The position numbers and the translations under genes are program-made. From assembly GCF_902713425.1 (NCBI RefSeq), contig NC_081223.1, positions 1,144,501-1,208,500 on the forward strand: a DNA stretch of 64,000 bases. Direction: 5' to 3'. The DNA comes from Acipenser ruthenus (lineage: Eukaryota; Chordata; Actinopteri; Acipenseriformes; Acipenseridae). This document shows positions 42,040 through 53,272 of this stretch, piece after piece; the stretch's first letter is position 1, and each line of letters starts with the position of its first letter. The notes beneath the pieces were generated by a model. That model did no database searches. It saw nothing but the letters and a program-made list of their open reading frames with translations, and had not been told where the DNA came from.

Positions 42040-44865
42040 TTGGTTCCCCAGTCTTGTCGACTGGAGGTCATGAGGCTGGCGCATGATATCCCTTTTGCGG
42101 GGCACCTCGGAGTTGACAAGACAAGGGAGCGAATATTGGCTCGATTCTTTTGGCCAGGTCTTTATAAGGAAGTGTCGAAATATGTAGCCACATGCCCAGA
42201 CTGCCAGCGAGTAGCGCCGGGTCGAGTGCGCCCCGCCCCTTTGGTCCCACTGCCGATTATTTCCACCCCCTTTGAACGCATCGCAGTGGACATAGTCGGC
42301 CCTTTGCTACCTTCTGACTCCGGGTATACGCATATCTTAGTGGTGGTAGATTACGCAACGCGATACCCGGAGGCAGTTCCATTGAGGTCCACTAGTGCTG
42401 CTGCGATAGCCAAAGAACTAGTGCAGATTATGGCAAGAGTAGGGATCCCCAACGAGATATTGACTGATCATGGAACTAATTTCTTGTCAAATACGCTACA
42501 GCAGGTATATAAATTACTAAAAATACGTCCCATCAGAACGTCGGTTTATCATCCACAGACGGACGGATTGGTGGAACGTTTTAATCAGACTCTAAAGGCG
42601 ATGCTGAGACGATTTGTGAATCAAGAGCAAAAACATTGGGCATCGCTTCTTCCCTACCTCCTTTTTGCAGTGAGAGAGGTGCCGCAGAGTTCGACAGGGT
42701 TCTCCCCCTTCGAGCTCTTGTACGGCCGACAGCCTCGCGGCATTCTCGATCTGTTGAGAGAGGGGTGGGAGGAGCACAAAGGCTCGTCCAAAAATGTAGT
42801 GCAGCATGTGCTCCTACTTAGAGATCGCCTAGATTTGGTCGGTCGTTTGGCCCAAGACAATCTCAGATCGGCTCAGCATCGACAACAGCAGCATTACAAT
42901 CAAAATGCATTAATCCGAACTTTTCGGCCTGGAGACAAGGTAATGCTGCTACTTCCCTCATCGGAATCCAAACTATGTGCTAAATGGCAAGGGCCATATG
43001 AGGTGATTCGGGCTATAGGAAAGGTGAATTACGAAATTAAACAGCCCGATCGCCGTAACAAAAAAGAAATTTATCACATAAATTTATTAAAGCCCTGGCA
43101 GGCAAGAGAGGTTTTATTCATAGCCCCAGGCAATATAGAGGATGATTTAGGGCCCGAGCTAGAACCCTCTGGCACAAAGAACATTTCGATGGGGGAACAG
43201 TTACTTCCTGATCAGCAACGTGAACTACGCAGGTTAATTGAGGACTTTAGCGATGTTTTTTCTAACACGCCCGGTAGAACTAACCTTGCTGAATATGACA
43301 TTATCTCTCCCCCAGGTGTCACAGTGCGAGAGAGACCTTACCGGATCCCGGAAAGTCGACGGAGTGGCGTGCGCAAAGAGGTATGGGACATGCTCGAACT
43401 TGGGGTGATTGAGCCTTCCAGGAGCGAGTGGTGCAGTCCAATTGTGATAGTGGCCAAAAAGGACGGCACCAACCGCTTCTGCGTTGATTTCCGCAAGGTA
43501 AACGCTATTGCCAAGTTTGATGCGTATCCCATGCCTCGGGTCGACGAACTTCTAGATAGACTGGGGACGGCGAGGTTTATCTCCACTCTGGATCTGACGA
43601 AGGGATATTGGCAGATCCCGTTAACTCGTAGTTCTAGAGAGAAAACCGCATTTTCAACACCAGAGGGGCTGTTTCATTTTACAACCATGCCGTTTGGGTT
43701 ACATGGTGCGCCCGCTGCCTTTCAGAGACTGATGGACCAGGTTTTACACCCACATCGTGAATATGCGGCAGCGTATATTGATGATGTGGTCATTTACAGC
43801 TCCACCTGGCGAGAGCATTTGGCTAGGATCACAGCCGTCCTTCAGTCTCTAAGGGCAGCCCGGCTGACAGCTAACTTGCGAAAATGTGCGTTTGCCAAAA
43901 AAGAAACACAATATTTGGGATTTGTAATGGGGAATGGCAGGGTGAAACCCGTTGTCTCCAAGGTCCAGGCCTTGGTAGACGCGGCAATCCCCAAAACCAA
44001 GGCTCAGGTGAGGTCGCTACTGGGGTTAGCCGGTTATTACCGCCGCTTTATCCCCGAGTATGCCACAGTGGTTAATCCCTTAGTTGACCTCACCAGAAAG
44101 AGCGCACCAAATTCAATTAAATGGTCAGAAGAATGTCAGGGGGCGTTTAATACTGTTAAGCAGAGACTTTGCCAGGCCCCTGCTCTCATCACGCCAGACT
44201 TCACTAAGAGATTCATCCTCCACACCGATGCTTCGGATGTCGGTTTGGGTGCAGTCCTGTCTCAAATGGTAGGCGGAGTAGAACACCCTGTTCTGTACAT
44301 AAGTAAAAAAATGCTCCCTCGGGAGCGCAACTACTCCGTCGTCGAAAAAGAGTGTTTGGCCATTAAATGGGCTACTCACTCTTTAAGATACTACCTGCTG
44401 GGACACTCATTTGATCTTGTCACTGACCACGCCCCACTCAAGTGGTTAAGCACAATGAAGGACAGCAATGCCCGGATAACTCGGTGGTATCTGGCATTGC
44501 AGCCCTTCATGTACCATATGGTACACCGTGCGGGGAAAGACCACCAAAATGCGGATTATTTTTCCCGGGAGGGGGGAGTAATGGGAAAGGTAGGTTTAGC
44601 CGAGTGTTCCTTCGGCTCCACTCTGAGCGGTGGGATATGTGACAGAGATCGAATGAGTCTTAGTGTTAGATCTCCCTCTCGACCTGTGAGGGCACGGTGT
44701 ACGAGGAACAGAGTACCCTTAATGAAATGGCACGACAATTTATTCCGTAGGGTAGATGGAAGTCGGTCAGTTCGGAAGGGGGCGGAGCTATGGCACCCGA
44801 GCTCAGTGACCCAGACGGTAAGCGGCGTGGCATCCGAGGACTGGAGGAGCGGATGCGCTCGTTAA
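42040..44865 (+). CDS. integrase-RT-RNase H frame of the gypsy element
   Basis: A 941-codon open frame. Integrase comes first: HHCC zinc finger (HDIPFAGHLGVDKTRERIL ... CPDCQR, residues about 15-57), then the DDE core with VDIVGPLLPS, TDHGTNFLS and LVERFNQTLKAMLRRF. RT follows: WCSPIVIVAKKDGTNRFCVD, LDLTKGYWQIPL, MPFGLHGAPAAFQRLMD and the YIDD catalytic box at about residue 580. RNase H follows: FILHTDASDVGLGAVLSQ, VVEKECLAIKW and TDHAPLKWL. The frame's last part lies in the 3' LTR. The integrase-before-RT order marks the Gmr1 group. Confidence 0.92.
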   Translation: MVPQSCRLEVMRLAHDIPFAGHLGVDKTRERILARFFWPGLYKEVSKYVATCPDCQRVAPGRVRPAPLVPLPIISTPFERIAVDIVGPLLPSDSGYTHILVVVDYATRYPEAVPLRSTSAAAIAKELVQIMARVGIPNEILTDHGTNFLSNTLQQVYKLLKIRPIRTSVYHPQTDGLVERFNQTLKAMLRRFVNQEQKHWASLLPYLLFAVREVPQSSTGFSPFELLYGRQPRGILDLLREGWEEHKGSSKNVVQHVLLLRDRLDLVGRLAQDNLRSAQHRQQQHYNQNALIRTFRPGDKVMLLLPSSESKLCAKWQGPYEVIRAIGKVNYEIKQPDRRNKKEIYHINLLKPWQAREVLFIAPGNIEDDLGPELEPSGTKNISMGEQLLPDQQRELRRLIEDFSDVFSNTPGRTNLAEYDIISPPGVTVRERPYRIPESRRSGVRKEVWDMLELGVIEPSRSEWCSPIVIVAKKDGTNRFCVDFRKVNAIAKFDAYPMPRVDELLDRLGTARFISTLDLTKGYWQIPLTRSSREKTAFSTPEGLFHFTTMPFGLHGAPAAFQRLMDQVLHPHREYAAAYIDDVVIYSSTWREHLARITAVLQSLRAARLTANLRKCAFAKKETQYLGFVMGNGRVKPVVSKVQALVDAAIPKTKAQVRSLLGLAGYYRRFIPEYATVVNPLVDLTRKSAPNSIKWSEECQGAFNTVKQRLCQAPALITPDFTKRFILHTDASDVGLGAVLSQMVGGVEHPVLYISKKMLPRERNYSVVEKECLAIKWATHSLRYYLLGHSFDLVTDHAPLKWLSTMKDSNARITRWYLALQPFMYHMVHRAGKDHQNADYFSREGGVMGKVGLAECSFGSTLSGGICDRDRMSLSVRSPSRPVRARCTRNRVPLMKWHDNLFRRVDGSRSVRKGAELWHPSSVTQTVSGVASEDWRSGCAR

Positions 44866-45412
44866 CCTCGGGGTCATGGGCGAGGGTATAAATAGGGGGC
44901 ATGGCTCGAGTGATCTGTTCCTTTGCAGATGGTTAAACCAAATAACCTAGAAGGAGCCCGTCTTGTTTGTACTAAAAACCGTGAGTGTTTTGCTTGTCTG
45001 TGTATTTACACTGTTTGTCTTGTGTGTCGTTTCTCACCAAGAATACTGAGCACGATCCGGAGCTGCAGCCGCAGGCCAGCTAACAACCCGGACATCACCA
45101 CTCACCTTTCCACTACAGGAACTGTCTTTTTGCACCACTAGCACTAAAATCACGCACTGTCGGAATTGTGTCTGTGTTTGTGTTTTGTGTGGGGAAAAGA
45201 ACGGGACTTTGGGATACGGGTCAAACCCGTGGGATTATAATCAGAAGTGATACACGCCGCTGTACCACTTCCAACACTATTATTATTTACAGGTTTGCCT
45301 TAAGGCTCTGGACATTTATCAAATTAAATAAACACCCTTGCACCTGTACCAACGTTGTCTGTGTGATTATTCTGCCCCGCACTCACCTGCACGTCTTTAC
45401 CACTTTGCCACA
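44638..45412 (+). repeat. 3' LTR of the gypsy element
   Basis: 775 bp, same length and ends as the 5' LTR, one visible difference. Confidence 0.93.
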
Positions 45413-45417
45413 GCTCC

Positions 45418-46034
45418 TCAGGGGGTACGCGAGAAAAATCCTCTAATGGCGGACGACAGATTTTATTTATTTATTTATTTTTACCACACTGTACAACTTT
45501 GCGACTTAAAAATGGGATTAACAATGTTGAATCTCCTTTCAAATAAAAGCACAGCCGTGCTGGTGTACGTTTCCTTTGTGCTGGGCGAGGTTTTTAACTA
45601 TAAACACCTAGCCGGCTGCTGACAGCGAGTGAGCGCAGAGCGCACATGGATAAATTACATATTTAAACAGCGGGGCGGGGGTTCTGCAGGCTGGAGGTTA
45701 AAAAGAAAAAAAAATCATTGTATGATGTTGCTTCTTTTAAAAACGTGTAGTATTTACTAGTACGTTTACTTTCTGGAGTTTAAATGTTCAGTGTGTTTTA
45801 ACTAGGTTTATGTTTTTAAATAACAGTATTATTGAGTTGAGCAGACAGCTGTGCCGTCCTGCTTAGACAGTGAAATCACCGCGCTGGAGCTGGAGTGACA
45901 CGACGCTGTCTTTCCTTGCAATGTGTGTGTTTTTTTCACTGTGACTAATTCGTTGAAGAACTCCTTTGTCGAGTGATTGCATTAGCCTACGCGTGTACAA
46001 AGTTAACTATTAGGCTAATAAAAGCAAAGGCACG

Positions 46035-46081
<47 letters not shown>

Positions 46082-47006
46082 AAAATGGAATCGCAGGAGT
46101 AAAATCAATCAATCAATCAATCCCTAACTCCTGGGATGGGGAAGTGTCTGGAATTGGATTTCCTGCTCCAGACCTATTGAGTGTGTTCATATCATACAGC
46201 GAGTGCCCATCAACAAGCTGTCTGGCAGCTGATTCACATGAACAGACGACTGCACTAAAGACTAACATGGAAGCATTTTGCTAAAAGTCATTTTTGACTG
46301 CATAATATAAATGTCACCTTTCTTCTTTCATCAAATTTAGCTTTTGGAAATGTTCACTTCAAAACAATGTGCTTATTCTGTCTGGATTCGATACTGCACA
46401 AGACACACGCAGCATCTTAAATGTGCCGCTCAAGTTAAATAAAAAATAAATAAATACATATTCAATGTGTTATTCAATATTCACACAGTTCCGCATGCTA
46501 CCTGATTTTTTTATGCCTGCAGTTGTAAATAGCGTTTTTAGTTTTAATTTGATTTGATTTAATTAGTTTAGCAACAGTTTTCCATGAACAGTGATTGGCT
46601 GAATTCTAGCCCCGCCTCCTTCCCTGTGTGCCGTCTGAGCCAGCAAATCGAGGCTTGTTTATTTTTTAATTTTTTTTAATGACCAGCTAACATTTTTTTT
46701 TTTTGTAATTGGAAGTCCTATTGGTTCAATTTAAATGCAGAATAACACACCCTTGTGTATGGGCTGTATTGTTTACTAATCAAGGTTTAGTTTTACTGAA
46801 ATCTGTGATAAAAAGCAGGCACGTCCATCACATTGGTAGGTAAGCATTTTAAAAATATATTTATTTTCAGTTAACATCAATAAGTACTTAAGCCTAGTAA
46901 TTAGAAAATATTCATAGATATATTGTGACCATCTCTCAGATGGGGGTACGCGGTAGACTAGATTTTTTGGAAAGGGTTACAGGGCCTAAAAAGTTTGAAA
47001 ACCACT
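45418..47006. other. Right arm of the hAT-like element, no gene seen
   Basis: Holds a (TTA)n microsatellite at about 46,037-46,080 and AT-rich sequence; no transposase motif. Confidence 0.55.
46037..46080. repeat. TTA trinucleotide microsatellite
   Basis: About 14 uninterrupted ATT/TTA repeats. Confidence 0.95.
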
Positions 47007-47074
47007 GCTCTATGCTGACACACACTGATGTGAGTCTGCAGGAATAACTGGGGTGTGGGACAGACAGCTTACAG

Positions 47075-47267
47075 CAGGGGTGCCCAATCCTGGTCCTGGA
47101 GGGCCGGTGTCCTCCTGGCTTTTGTTCCAACTGTCCCCTAAATTACTTAATTGGACCAATCAAGCACTTATTAGAAGCTTAATTGGTCCAATTAAGCAAT
47201 TTAGTGCACAGTTGGAACAAAAACCAGGAGTGCATCGGCCCTCCAGGACCAGGATTGGGCACCCCTG
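47075..47267. mobile_element. 193-bp hAT-type MITE with 8-bp target duplication
   Basis: Starts CAGGGGTGCCCAATCCTGGT and ends ACCAGGATTGGGCACCCCTG, near-perfect inverted repeats over about 30 bp, with a palindromic centre around TTGGACCAATCAAG/AAGCTTAATTGGTCCAA. Flanked by GCTTACAG on both sides (47,067-47,074 and 47,268-47,275). The paralogous block at about 52,931-52,940 has a single GCTTACAG and no element: a clean empty site. Confidence 0.93.
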
Positions 47268-47275
47268 GCTTACAG

Positions 47276-47574
47276 CAACTCTCAGAGAGGAGAGCAAGGG
47301 GAGAATCATTGTGTTTAAAATGCTGGCCTGCTAAAGGGACATTTTAACATTATTTAATATTCACTGGCAGGGGTGGAAGTTGCAGATGTTGAGATATTTG
47401 AGTCAGTGTTTCCCAGCATGCATCACTGTGAGCAGCTCCTTCCTCCAGACACAGACCACACTGTAGTGTTTAGATGACTGGGTGTGAGGAGGCTTGTGTT
47501 AACCATGGGAGAACTGGGCTAACTGGGTACGTAACTGCTGCCTATTTCCATTGTCATGTTCCTGTACTGTTATA
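47276..47574. other. Relic V-block flank, no gene seen
   Basis: Matches flank sequence at 52,945-53,200 upstream of V5's 3' side, but no V segment follows; instead a SINE lies there. Confidence 0.5.
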
Positions 47575-47795
47575 GTGTGGAGTAGTGGTTAGGGCTCTGG
47601 CCTCTTGAGCAGAGGGTTGTGGGTTCAATCCCAAGTGAGGGACACTGTTGCTGTATCCTTGAGCAAGGTACTTTACTTAGATTGCTCCAGTAAAAACCCA
47701 ACTGTATAAATGGGTAATTGTATGTAAAAATAAACTTATAAAATATCTTATAAGAATTGGATAAGGGCGTCTGCTAAGAAATAAATAATAATAAT
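47575..47795 (+). mobile_element. tRNA-derived SINE, plus strand
   Basis: Same family as 14,931-15,202: head GTGTGGAGTAGTGGTTAGGG, B box GTGGGTTCAATCCC, body ACTTTACTTAGATTGCTCCA, tail GGATAAGGGCGTCTGCTAAG and (AAT)n. Confidence 0.88.
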
Positions 47796-47884
47796 ATTTT
47801 ATTATGGACAGCAGTGGTGCTCTGGCTCCCTCGTGTGGTCAGTATTAATACCTGCAGTGTGTCTCTACGGAGGTCAAATTAATG

Positions 47885-50154
47885 AGTGCACTTTATTCAC
47901 TTGAACACAGAGCAGCTCCTGTGTTAGCTGTCACTGAATCTCTTTATTCCATGATTTGCTGTATTGAGCTGGAGGCTCAGAGAGTGTTTCCTCTTTCCTA
48001 TCAGCTGTGTGTTTTGTGTTTAAACCTCAGAGCACTCTGGATATTTACTGACACCCTCCTCCCCTTTCCCAACTTGCTTTTTGCTCTTTCTTTTTGCATT
48101 AGGACTCTATAGAGTCCTTTCATGTAACTGTAACACCCGCTAGGCAGGGCTTACGCAGAATTGAAATACATAATCACATTTGGAGTCGATCTGCACCAGA
48201 TTAGTGTGTAAGACACTGGACAAATAAAACAGTTACAGGTTATTTTATTCTGAAAGCAAATCAAGGATGGGATCAGAAACACGGCCTCTTCAAATTAAAA
48301 AATAATCTTTTATTTTATTGCAGATAAAAAGAAATGGAATGTTAGCAGCAGATTAATACACAGCAGGAAACGTTCAGCACCAGAAGCACACTAAAGTGCG
48401 CGGTGCAATAAATACCTGTGAAAAATGATTGATTTAACATTGCAATCATTACAAATAAATACAAATATAAACAACGACCGCTCTGAAAACAACACACAAC
48501 ACAAAACACAGCAGTGCGCGCAGGCAGGGGATGTCGGAGAGCTGCATGCATCATTTTCTGCTGCAGATCAATCTGTAACCCCATTCAACATCATCTCCTG
48601 CTTTACCAGACAAGGAGCAGACAAAAGCCTCACAAGACTTGACTAGCTCCTTGCTTACAGTATATCACTCTGTTACCCCAGTCTGCACGTTGACTGGCAA
48701 TGTCCTGTATGGTTGACAATGAAGTCAGAATGGTTTCTTCCTCTTTCAATGCGATGCATTGGTTGTATCAGTCTGTGAAAGCATGCATTCCACACAGAGC
48801 TTCACACTGATAGTGCCAAGTCCTTGCACATACAGCAGCTTCCACAGCTAAACATCTGGCTGTGTTCCTGTCAATGCTACACTTTATAGCATGAAAACAA
48901 AACTGGTTAATTCACCATTGTGATATTTCAAACATTCTACATTTATTTAAAAACAGAGACCAAAACTTCAAACAACAGACGTGTTTTGACTCCAAAGAGC
49001 CGTCCTCAGTGTTTAAAAGAAACAAAGCAAACCCAGCCCTTAATATCGTTATTACCAATTAGTGAACATGATTAAACACAGGTTTGTTAAGCAGACAATT
49101 CATTATCACAGGCATACACTTCATCAAGTAAAGTTTTCAATCAGATATCCCAACATCAATGATTGGCAAATAAGTTACAATTTGTAACCCAAACAAACCT
49201 TAATAGTTATTAATCAATTGATGAAGATGATTAGATACAGGTATTGTTAAACAGCCAGCTCATTACCACAAACATACACTTAATGAAGTGAAATTTACAA
49301 TGAATTATCTAACCATCAACGATCTGCAAATTGAAACAAGAAACAAACCCCACCCTTAATATAGTTCTTTAAATTGCACAATGGTGAATTAACAATGTGT
49401 TTGTGTGCGTACTCCATGTTTTCACACTATCAACACTTTTCTGAGCATCAACGCACCAAATACAAATGAATGAAATGCTTGAACCTTCAGCGTGAGGTTT
49501 AAATTTTGTAGCATTACTGATACACTTTATAGAAATAGATTTTTATTCATATTTATTTCACTATATTTATTTATTTTATCGTTTCAATTAGAAAAAATTT
49601 AAATTGCTTTGAAGACATGTAAAGAAATTAAAAATATATATGTTAATATTGAAATACGTTAATATGTGTTTTAAACCATAGATTGCTTTAAAACTTGTAA
49701 CCCAATAGAAATATGTTGGATTGTAATATGCTATGTATGTATGTATGTATGCATGTATATATTTATTTATTTCCTTGAAGAGGAGTAAAGTGTCTGATTC
49801 AGTTTATTTTCACTTTGTATTTAATTATCAGAAAATTAACAATATTCACATTTATCTTTTCCTTACTGTAGATAAATCAAGAAATATATTTTCATTTTCA
49901 TTTGAAACTAAATTAGTAAATATAAATCCAATGACAGCCCTTCAGCCTCTGCAATGTATTAGAATACATGAATAATCAAGATATTTACCAGATTGATCTT
50001 GTCTTTTATTTTGAGCCCTTGTTATTGAGCTCAGTGTGTTTGTGTGCAGTTGAGCTCCTCCACAGGCCGGGTCCCGTTTCATTGCCTTCACCCTCAGCAC
50101 CTGCAGTAGGTCCCAGCTGCAGCAGTGCAGTCGCTGTGCAGTCTTGCTGAGGGA
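47885..50154. other. Long spacer of block D copy 1, no gene seen
   Basis: Unique-looking but duplicated spacer with several AATAAA and ATGTATG runs (49,733-49,752). The short open frames show no domain and are not conserved in frame in the paralogue. Confidence 0.5.
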
Positions 50155-50182
50155 GGTTTTTGTACGGGTGTGTAGCACTGTG
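50155..50182 (-). other. 12-bp-spacer RSS of V4
   Basis: CACAGTG, 12-bp spacer, ACAAAAACC on the minus strand; perfect. Confidence 0.95.
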
Positions 50183-50762
50183 TGAACACAGCTCTACTGC
50201 TGGGGTAGTGGAAACTCTGACAATAGTAATCTCCTGCATCTTCAGCCTGGACTCCACTGATGGTCAGAGTGAAGTCAGTCCCAGATCCACTGCCACTGAA
50301 ACGAGTTGGGATCCCAGACTGAAGGGTACTTGCAGCATAGATCAGGAGTTTGGGAGCTTCTCCAGGTTTCTGTTGGTACCAGGCTAGTCCGTTGTTACCG
50401 TACACTGCGCTGCTGACTTTACAGCTCACAGCGACTGTGTCTCCTGGGAGAACAGATTTCACTGCTGGAGTCTGAGTCACAGTATACTGTCCACTGGATT
50501 CTGAAAATAATAAATCATAATATAGACATTTATAGTAAATGATTGAAATAAATGATGAAAACAGATTACATTTCAAGACTTTTTCATTTGATTTCATTCA
50601 GTTTGCCTGTTTTACTTTTAATACTTATATATTACGAATTGCCCCACAAATAGATTTTTTAAACATGTGTTTTTCTAAATGATTCTTACCCTGAGTGCAG
50701 ATGACAAGTGCCCAGATGAAGATGCTGATAAAAGTCATTGTTGTTGTGGATTCTGTTGCCAT
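50183..50762 (-). CDS. Ig light-chain V segment V4 (family A)
   Basis: Leader 50,762-50,690 and V exon 50,500-50,183. FR1 as in V2, CDR1 [13 protein letters not shown]2 [17 protein letters not shown]3 [23 protein letters not shown]3 start [14 protein letters not shown], longer than in V3. All key residues are present and both exons are open. Its paralogue V7 differs mostly in CDRs. Confidence 0.93.
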
Positions 50763-50802
50763 GAAGGGCAGCTCTCAATCATGAAGTGTTAAACTCACAG
50801 GG

Positions 50803-50866
50803 CTATAAACACTCCCAGAGCACTGAAGCATGTGCTGCCAATGCAAAGTGTCTTTTCTATGCAAAT
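50803..50866 (-). promoter_or_regulatory. V4 promoter: octamer and TATA-like box
   Basis: Perfect ATTTGCAT at 50,866-50,859 on the minus strand, followed by GTTTATAG near 50,803-50,810. Confidence 0.85.
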
Positions 50867-51239
50867 TGTCTTCCTTGGCACAGCAGCCACTTGTAGCCCA
50901 GCAGTGGTGTAAACACAGGCTTGGTGCTGTGTGTTCTGACAGAGCAAGATTAGCAGTTTAGCATGAACACTCCCAGGACAGCAGGACTAGACAAAGAACA
51001 GCTTGAATAGGAGCATATGAGGAAAGCCAATCAGCCGAGCCCTTATTCCACTCAACACAGCTGGAATGGAGTCAAGTGTGGAGTGTGTATTTAAAGCAGT
51101 ACTTGCACTGTGTGTTCAGACAGAGCAAGATTAGTAACTGCCCTGGCATTAACACTCCCAGGACAGTGGGACTATACAATAGAGCCCAGCTATTAAGAGT
51201 AGCATTGGAACTTGATTAGCACAGTCCTTAATGCACTCA

Positions 51240-52420
51240 TTAAAGTGTAATGCAGCAGTACTGCTTATTAAACAGCAGCACCGTCATGATTGAAGTGCAG
51301 TGAAGTTCTCAATGTCTTCAGTAACACTAGAAGACACTAAGCCTGCTGTAGTAGAGATTGCCAGTCCTTGTTTGGTTCTGTGTTGAGTGGCTCTTGCGAT
51401 GCTGTAGGTAGCTCATTCACAATGTCAAACACTCCATCAGAAAGCCTTCAGGAACAGTAGAAGACACTGTGTCTGGAGTCCAAACTGTTCCTTCTAGTGT
51501 TACTGAAGAGCTGTCACTGGCACTGAGGGCAGCACTACTGCCCCACTGGAACCGTTTGGGATGGGAAGGGTCAGAATGGCAGGAGAAACAGGATTGCACT
51601 GGGATTCCTGTCAGTCTGTGGTTCTGCTATAATAACTTATTACTGTGTTATTACATTATAACTAGATGGTAACTTTACAAGTAAAATTGTGGGGCTTGCT
51701 TTATTGGGAAAGTGGTCAAAGTAGCTGATTTGTGTCAAAAGTCACATTGTTTACTAATTGTCTCATACTTGGAATGTGCTAGAATCTGAAATTTCTCAAT
51801 GTTCTATGACAGTTAATTCAACAGTGAAAGAAGTTGGTGCGGTTACTAAAACAGCTGTACCTCTTGATTGGTAGACGCCATTCCTGTTTTGATTTCATAT
51901 TTGAATAGCTGAGAAGTAGAGAAAGATTTCATTTGCTCTAAGTATTTGTCTAGCTTGTTGGGAAAGTGGTCAAAATGTCAGTTGTTTATAAAAGGTTAGA
52001 GAAAATTTAGTTGATGTGGTTACTAAAACAGCTGTACCTCTTGATTGGTAAAAGTTATTTCTGTTTTGATTTCAGATTAGAAGTAGAGGAAGATTCCATA
52101 TGCTCCAACTTTTTGTCTTACTTGTTGGGAAAGTGGTCAAAGTAGCTGATTTGTGTCAAAAGTTACATCGTTTACAGTAAATAGAATGGTGGAAGTCTGG
52201 GAGTTTTTAAACAATGGAGTGTTGAAGAATGTTGAAAAAAGTCCCAATAAAGTGAATGAAGATGGACAAAAAAAGGACAAAAAGCTTAATAGTTTAAAAA
52301 GTGTAAAAGATATCAAAAAGTTGTATACAAGCACACTATTCCAGACAGGTCTACACGTTTTAAAGTTTGAACGGCGTTTGTAGCTTAAACTGTGTAAGAG
52401 GAGTAGCGTGCCAAAGAATA
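51240..52420. other. Spacer with diverged direct and inverted repeats
   Basis: Holds an 18-bp perfect inverted repeat (51,316-51,333 and 51,491-51,508) and three diverged direct copies beginning TTGGGAAAGTGGTCAAA (about 51,707, 51,958 and 52,126), interleaved with GTTACTAAAACAGCTGTACC (about 51,843 and 52,019). A Lys-rich frame at 52,153-52,383 shows no known domain. Confidence 0.6.
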
Positions 52421-52421
52421 A

Positions 52422-52452
<31 letters not shown>

Positions 52453-52462
52453 AAGAAGAATA
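52420..52462. repeat. AAG trinucleotide microsatellite
   Basis: About 12 AAG repeats, giving a poly-Arg or poly-Lys frame that is not a gene. Confidence 0.95.
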
Positions 52463-52696
52463 AGTAGTATGTTGAAGATTGGGGACTCTTGCTTCACAAG
52501 CCCCACTAAAAAGGAAGGCTGTTCTGGCTTTCTCTTGTGGTCAGTGTAAATATTTGCAGTCTGTGTTGTGTGTCAGGCAGGATTGTGTCTGACAGTTTGA
52601 TTTAATCTGTTTAAAATGAAGTCAAAGCCTATCCCTCACTGCCAGGGGTGGAATCAAGGCGAAATGAATCCGAAGTATGGAAATATTAGAGTCAGT

Positions 52697-52837
52697 GTCA
52701 TTTTATTACTCTCTCTCTCCCCCTTGTGGTCACATAGTGTAGTGCAGTCTGTGCTGCTGGGCTGTGGAATTACTCTCTCCCTCTTGTGGTCACAGAGTGT
52801 AGTGCAGTCTGTGCTGCTGGGCTGTGGAATTGCAACA
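52697..52837. repeat. 60-bp tandem repeat (2.3 units), second locus
   Basis: Same 60-bp unit as 29,137-29,273: starts at 52,761 and 52,821, with a partial unit before. The exact period is 60. Confidence 0.85.
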
Positions 52838-53265
52838 GAAATCCCTTCCCATGCTGGTGGAATGACATGCTGTAACCTCTATGCTGACACACACTGATGT
52901 GAGTCTGCAGGAATAACTGGGGTGTGGGACAGACAGCTTACAGCAAATCTCAGAGAGGAGAGCAAGGGGAGAATCACTGTGTTTAAAATGCTGGCCTGCT
53001 AAAGGGGCATTTTAACATTCTTTAATATTCATTGGCAGGGGTGGAAGTTGCAGATGTTGAGATATTAGAGTCAGTGTTTCCCAGCATGCATCACTGTGAG
53101 CAGCTCCTTCCTCCAGACACAGACTGGAGACTGGGTTAGATGACTGGGTGTGAGGAACCTTGTGTTATCAATGGGAGAACTGGGCTGACTGTGCTGTTAC
53201 TGTGTTATTACATTATGGACAGCAGTGGTGCTCTGGCTCCCTCTTGTGGTCAGTATTAATATCTG

Positions 53266-53272
53266 CAGTGTG
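53266..53272 (-). other. Heptamer-like site of V5, poor RSS
   Basis: CACACTG on the minus strand; no nonamer at 12 or 23 bp, as for V1. Confidence 0.45.

Larger units (their letters stand above)
39604..45412 (+). mobile_element. Gmr1-like Ty3/gypsy LTR retrotransposon
   Basis: A 5.8-kb element with 775-bp LTRs (TGTG...CACA) and the 5-bp target duplication GCTCC (39,599-39,603 and 45,413-45,417). Internal order is gag, protease, integrase, RT, RNase H: integrase lies before RT, as in copia, while the RT itself is gypsy-type. That order is the hallmark described for Gmr1-like elements of fish and other deuterostomes. A purine-rich tract lies at about 44,568-44,590. The LTRs differ at one position that I could see, so the insertion is recent. 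It looks near-whole. Confidence 0.92.
39550..47007. mobile_element. hAT-like element hosting a gypsy insertion
   Basis: The left end CAGCGATTTTCAAACC (39,550) and right end, read on the minus strand, CAGTGGTTTTCAAACTTTTT (from 47,007), are imperfect inverted repeats of hAT type. Without the gypsy element the body is about 1.6 kb and has no transposase frame, so it is non-autonomous. The right flank CTCTATGCTGACACACACTG matches the paralogous block at 52,880; the left flank does not, so the left side has been rearranged or no target duplication survives. Confidence 0.55.
47815..51220. repeat. Light-chain block D, copy 1 (paralogue of 59,333-62,700)
   Basis: About 3.4 kb with V4, very similar to 59,333-62,700 (V7) at an offset of about 11.5 kb. 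It begins with a relic of the family B V 3' flank (CTCCCTCGTGTGGTCAGTAT ... CGGAGGTCAAATTAATG). Confidence 0.9.

Noticed and set aside
45973-46284. Poly-Tyr frame at the TTA repeat
   Set aside because: Translation of the microsatellite; no gene.
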